Origin: a virus
Length of the DNA stretch: 24,938 bases
Reading direction: 5' to 3' (one strand)
Virus record (IMG/VR): IMGVR_UViG_3300015360_000187
Span: 1 to 24,938 of that record
Every line of letters begins with the position of its first letter. Position 1 is the stretch's first letter. Both the position numbers and the translations under genes were made by a program. Shown in pieces: positions 21,602 through 24,938 of this stretch. Below the pieces are notes generated by a model. That model saw only the letters and a program-made list of their open reading frames with translations, was not told the origin of the DNA and made no database searches.

Positions 21602-21939
21602 CGCCGGAACGCCTCCAGTGGTTCCGGCTTGCCCACGCGCTGCACATGCCGCTCCAGGAGCTTCAGGAGAAGACAACTTCCACTGAGTTCCTGGAGTGGC
21701 AACACTACCTTGACCTCGATGCGAATGCCTTTCATCGAGAGGATTACTTCTTGGCCAACATCGCCAAGGCGATCATGACTGGCCAAGTCAAGAAGCCCGA
21801 GGAGCTCAAGATCGAGGACTTCTTGTTGAAGTTCAAGACCGCATCCAATGAGGCTCCTGTGCAACTGACGCCTGAAGAGAAGGCTGCAAAGTCCAAGGCG
21901 TTCTGGCTTCAGGCTTTGGGAGTCAAGGAGAACCAATGA
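21251..21939 (+). CDS. Tail assembly chaperone, frameshifted G-T fusion
   Basis: A -1 slip at GGGAAAC (21589-21595) joins 21251-21595 to 21595-21939, giving about 229 residues. The -1 frame lacks a start codon until an internal ATG at 21646, yet its product is coherent from the shift point (TPERLQWFRLAHALHMPLQE), as expected of a T domain that is only made by fusion. It ends QALGVKENQ in an ATGA overlap with the tape measure gene. The fusion would recruit tail tube subunits to the tape measure. The slip itself is inferred from sequence. Confidence 0.8.
21589..21628 (+). promoter_or_regulatory. Programmed -1 frameshift signal: slippery GGGAAAC plus hairpin
   Basis: The zero frame reads GCG-GGA-AAC-GAC-TAA, so the heptamer G-GGA-AAC is in the correct phase. 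Seven bases downstream is a perfect 8-bp stem, GCCGGAAC (21603-21610) with GTTCCGGC (21621-21628), around a 10-base loop. The stop codon lies between heptamer and hairpin. Lambda G-T uses the closely similar GGGAAAG. Confidence 0.85.
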
Positions 21940-24029
21940 CTGGTGTACGCTACGGCATCCCCCTCGGCAACCTGCACGTCAACCTGACGGGCAGTGCCGA
22001 GGGGTTCATTCGTATGCTGAAGGCGTCTGAGCGCGCCGTCATGGGGTGGCGCTACAAGGTCTCTGCCCACCAGGCGTCTATCTTCGGCGTGAACGTCAGG
22101 ATAGCGAAGATCCAGCGCGGGATCGCGTCCATCGCCAACGGGCTCAGCACGTTCGGCAACACCCTCACGCAGACGGTCACGCTCCCGCTCGCTGCCATGG
22201 GTGCAGGTGCGATCTACGCGTTCGCACAGTTCGACTACGCGATGCAGCGTTCGATGTCGAACATCCGTGGGCTCACGGACGAAAACAAGAAGGCGATGAC
22301 GGAGCTCGCCATCACGCTGTCAGACGACAGCGTGCATTCGGCGACTGCACTTGCCGCCGCCTATGGCGCCCTCGCATCGGCCGGCCTCGATGCCGAGCAC
22401 TCGATGGCGAACCTGCCGACGGTCATGAAGTTCGCCAACGTGTCGAACCTCGACATGGTGAAGTCGACGCGACTCCTCATGTCTGCGCAGCAGGCAATGG
22501 GACTCAGGTCTACGAACGCCGCAGATGACCTGGCTGGATTGACCCGAGTGGCCAACGCCCTCGTCCGCGCTGACCAAGCCGCACTCGGTACGGTCGAAGA
22601 GTTCTCCGAGGCCCTCAGCCTGCGCTTCTCTGGTGCGCTGGGCACTGCCCGCAAGAGCCTCGAAGAGGGCATGGGCCTCCTGATGGCCCTGGCGTCGAAG
22701 GGCATCCGTGGTAGGGGAGCTGGCGAAGCTGCGACCATGTTCCTCCGTGACATCGGCAATGCGCAGCTGAAGGCTGCCAAGGAGTGGAAGGCCAAGGGAA
22801 TCAGCCTCTACGACGACGACCACAAGATGCTGCCCCTCTGGCAGGTCCTGGGCCAGCTTGAGATTGCGTTTGCTAGCCTCTCGGACAAGGAGCGTGTTGC
22901 AACCCGTAACCTCCTTGGCTTCACGCAGCGCTCGTTCTACACCACTGAGATGCTCATGGGCATGTCGGAGGCGATGTACGACTTCGAGACCACTGCCACC
23001 CATGCTGGCAATGCTCTGGAGATCATGAACCAGGCACGCATGAAGCCGCTCATCGCACAGCTCCAGATCATGTGGAACAGGATCGTCAACGTCGCCATCG
23101 ACATCGGCGAGCGGCTGTCGCCTGCCATCACATGGCTGAACGAGTTCCTGGCTAGCCTGACCAAGCAGTGGCGTAATCTCAGCGAAGATCACAAGAACTT
23201 CATCGTCACCCTGCTTGTCGTGGCAGCTGTCATCGGCCCGACCTCCATCGCCCTCGGGATGCTGGCGGCCTCGCTGTTGGCCGTCGGAGCCGCGGCAGTG
23301 TTTGTCTATGCCAACCCGCTCGTGCTGCTGGTTTCAGCGTTGCTTGCTGGAGCGGCAGCTTCCTTCATCCTTGGGTGGGCGCTCAGCGACCTTGCCATCG
23401 ACGGCAAGAAGTCCTTCACTTATGCCATGGTGGACATGATCCTGAACTTGCGGCTATTTGGCCACACGCTCAAGATCACCATCTTGACCACGCTGCTGCG
23501 GTGGGACATGATGGCGTTGGAGATGGAGTACGCCTTCAACAAGTCCCTCGATGGGATGCTGCATACCACCCTGACTACTGTCGAAGCGATCCTGCGAGCA
23601 ATGGCGTTGATCCCAGGTGGCGTGTTCGGTTGGGCCGCAGCTGACGGCATCGAGAAGCTCGAAGGTATGCGTGGCATACGTCACGCTGAGACTCAGAAGA
23701 AGCTGAACGAGGAAATCATCGCCAGGGGCGAAGAGATCCACATGCTCCTCTACAACGACAAGCCGAAGAACGGTGACGTGAAGTCCACGGACAACCCCAT
23801 CCAGCAGCACTCGATTCGCCGCCCCGGCGAGTTGGACAACGACGAGTCCGATGGTTTCTATGGAGCTAAGGGGATGTTCAAAGAGACCAGCCTTCGTCGC
23901 ATGAACCTCGATGCCCTCGCTAGCGAAGGCACTCAGAAGCAGGAAGTCCGTGACGAAGCGGTCGTGGATAAGCTTGATGAAGTGATCGACACGATCAAGA
24001 AGTACAACAGGAGTCCAACAATCCGATGA
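21936..24029 (+). CDS. Tape measure protein
   Basis: A 697-residue protein starting in an ATGA overlap with the chaperone T region. Residues about 85-380 resemble the TP901-type tape measure core (QRSMSNIRGLTDENKKAMTE, LAAAYGALASAGLDAE, GTVEEFSEAL). Residues about 421-485 are strongly hydrophobic (FIVTLLVVAAVIG...LLVSALLAGAAASF), the segment thought to enter the host membrane. It sets tail length: at about 0.15 nm per residue, roughly 105 nm. The C-terminal 100 residues are charged and helical. Confidence 0.88.
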   Translation: MTGVRYGIPLGNLHVNLTGSAEGFIRMLKASERAVMGWRYKVSAHQASIFGVNVRIAKIQRGIASIANGLSTFGNTLTQTVTLPLAAMGAGAIYAFAQFDYAMQRSMSNIRGLTDENKKAMTELAITLSDDSVHSATALAAAYGALASAGLDAEHSMANLPTVMKFANVSNLDMVKSTRLLMSAQQAMGLRSTNAADDLAGLTRVANALVRADQAALGTVEEFSEALSLRFSGALGTARKSLEEGMGLLMALASKGIRGRGAGEAATMFLRDIGNAQLKAAKEWKAKGISLYDDDHKMLPLWQVLGQLEIAFASLSDKERVATRNLLGFTQRSFYTTEMLMGMSEAMYDFETTATHAGNALEIMNQARMKPLIAQLQIMWNRIVNVAIDIGERLSPAITWLNEFLASLTKQWRNLSEDHKNFIVTLLVVAAVIGPTSIALGMLAASLLAVGAAAVFVYANPLVLLVSALLAGAAASFILGWALSDLAIDGKKSFTYAMVDMILNLRLFGHTLKITILTTLLRWDMMALEMEYAFNKSLDGMLHTTLTTVEAILRAMALIPGGVFGWAAADGIEKLEGMRGIRHAETQKKLNEEIIARGEEIHMLLYNDKPKNGDVKSTDNPIQQHSIRRPGELDNDESDGFYGAKGMFKETSLRRMNLDALASEGTQKQEVRDEAVVDKLDEVIDTIKKYNRSPTIR

Positions 24030-24886
24030 AGGCAGCAATCGACCGCATCGACACACTCGAAGCGACTGAGCGCTATGGGACGCTCATTCACTTCGTGCGC
24101 AGCGTCCGTGTCATCAACGTCGTGGCCACGGACTATACTGTGCTTATGACGGCACTCGAGGCGCTCGATGTCTTCAGCCAGCCGATCCCCGTCGCCTATG
24201 GCACCATGGGCGATGGGACGACGAAGGACAAGAACCTCGTCCTGACGGAGCGTCAAATCAGCCTCGTCGACAACACCACGGTCGATGTCAAGCTGACTTA
24301 CGAGCACGCCCTGAACGACGGGCAGAGCCTCGAAGAGACGGCGTTCTATGGTGCCATCGTTGGCACCGTCAGCACCACGATTCAAGAGATCGAAACAAAC
24401 ATCGATGGCGACGGCAAGCCGATCACAGTCTCGCACCAGTGGCCAACCACTGACGTAGACTTCGGAGGCCCACCGCAGCAGACGCATGTCCAGGGCGGCA
24501 CGTTCAAGTTCTTCCAGGCCCAGCGAACGCTGTCATTCACGGGCCTCAGGACCACTGCCTACCCTGACATGATGGCTCTGAAGATGGTTGGAGCGCTGAA
24601 CAACAAGCCTTGGTACGGCGAAGTCGCGCGCATGTGGATGTGCACCAAGGTCGAGTATACTCCCTTCGACATCGCGAGCGGCCTTGCTGTAGGTGCTGGG
24701 AGATACAAGATGATGTTCGAGTTCCAGCACAACCCGGACACGTGGGACACCACGGTCTACTTCGAGGACGCCCGCACGGGCAAGCCGCCGACTGGCCTCG
24801 TTGCTGAGATGGGGTACAAGAAGATCAGTAAGCACAAGGAAGTTGACTTCGAGGACCTGATGGGCGTACGAGTCGCTGGTGGGTAG
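24026..24886 (+). CDS. Tail-tip protein candidate, unknown
   Basis: A 286-residue protein in an ATGA overlap after the tape measure, where a distal tail or hub protein would lie. It is mixed alpha/beta: an N-terminal RVINVVATDYTVLMTAL region, a middle with NLVLTERQISLVDNTTVDV and VTISHQW-like ITVSHQWPTTDVDFGG, and a C-terminal part with PWYGEVARMWMCTKVEY and FEFQHNPDTWDTTVYFED. I do not recognise the family. A tail baseplate role is inferred from position only. Confidence 0.5.
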   Translation: MKAAIDRIDTLEATERYGTLIHFVRSVRVINVVATDYTVLMTALEALDVFSQPIPVAYGTMGDGTTKDKNLVLTERQISLVDNTTVDVKLTYEHALNDGQSLEETAFYGAIVGTVSTTIQEIETNIDGDGKPITVSHQWPTTDVDFGGPPQQTHVQGGTFKFFQAQRTLSFTGLRTTAYPDMMALKMVGALNNKPWYGEVARMWMCTKVEYTPFDIASGLAVGAGRYKMMFEFQHNPDTWDTTVYFEDARTGKPPTGLVAEMGYKKISKHKEVDFEDLMGVRVAGG

Positions 24887-24938
24887 CCCAGCCAAGTTCA
24901 ATCCGAACACGGAGCTGTTCGCAAGCGACCTGAATCGC
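24879..24938 (+). CDS. Start of a further gene, cut by the window edge
   Basis: A GTG at 24879, eight bases inside the previous gene's end, opens a frame that stays open to the edge (20 codons, beginning GSPAKFNPNTELF). Overlapping starts are the rule in this operon. Probably another tail protein; nothing more can be said. Confidence 0.4.
   Translation, partial: MGSPAKFNPNTELFASDLNR

Overview
The window is a GC-rich piece of a tailed double-stranded DNA phage (Caudoviricetes) or a prophage. A nearly continuous rightward operon from about 4.8 kb to the right edge encodes a lambda gpA-type large terminase, a portal, a scaffold, a P22-type coat protein, neck proteins, two tail-tube proteins, a frameshifted tail assembly chaperone and a tape measure protein. 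This order and the neck genes indicate a long, non-contractile tail (siphovirus-like). No host gene, tRNA, integrase or endolysin was seen. The host is unknown. Strong AGGAGG ribosome sites and near-consensus sigma70 boxes point to an ordinary GC-rich bacterium.

Layout. 1-614: an array of 51 nonamers (CGCACGCAG type) interrupted by 31 pentamers (CGTGT/CGTGG), running off the left edge. 700-1935 (minus): a ParB-like protein. 1936-2522: no convincing gene, but many palindromes, including a perfect 23-bp inverted repeat. 2523-3863 (minus): five small unknown genes (69, 34, 54, 86 and 78 aa), three of them overlapping end to end, two with cysteine pairs. 3.9-4.8 kb: a divergent control region with three tandem leftward promoters, a 22-bp inverted repeat enclosing duplicated operator-like palindromes, and a 45-bp iteron-like repeat block beside an AT-rich tract.

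Rightward operon. 4802: possible small terminase-like Cys/His protein. 5376-10372: virion accessory genes (an 'IF-L' family protein, a 647-aa protein with 20-residue repeats, a beta-rich protein, and two proteins with apparent Sec signal peptides, one LamG-like). 10376-13790: terminase and portal. 13787-15693: a second accessory module with a paralogue of the 5376 gene and another 20-residue repeat protein. 15693-18442: connector, scaffold, coat. 18509-19212: two small membrane proteins. 19209-20364: head closure, HK97 gp10-like, tail terminator. 20361-21242: duplicated tail tube. 21251-21939: G and G-T chaperones with a GGGAAAC slippery site and hairpin. 21936-24886: tape measure and a tail-tip candidate, then the start of one more gene.

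The leftward small genes look like early or regulatory functions and the rightward operon like late virion genes, with the 3.9-4.8 kb region between them as the likely switch and possible replication origin. Most novel-looking: the binary repeat array beside a ParB-like gene, the paired 20-residue repeat proteins with their duplicated partners, and the two exported virion-like proteins.
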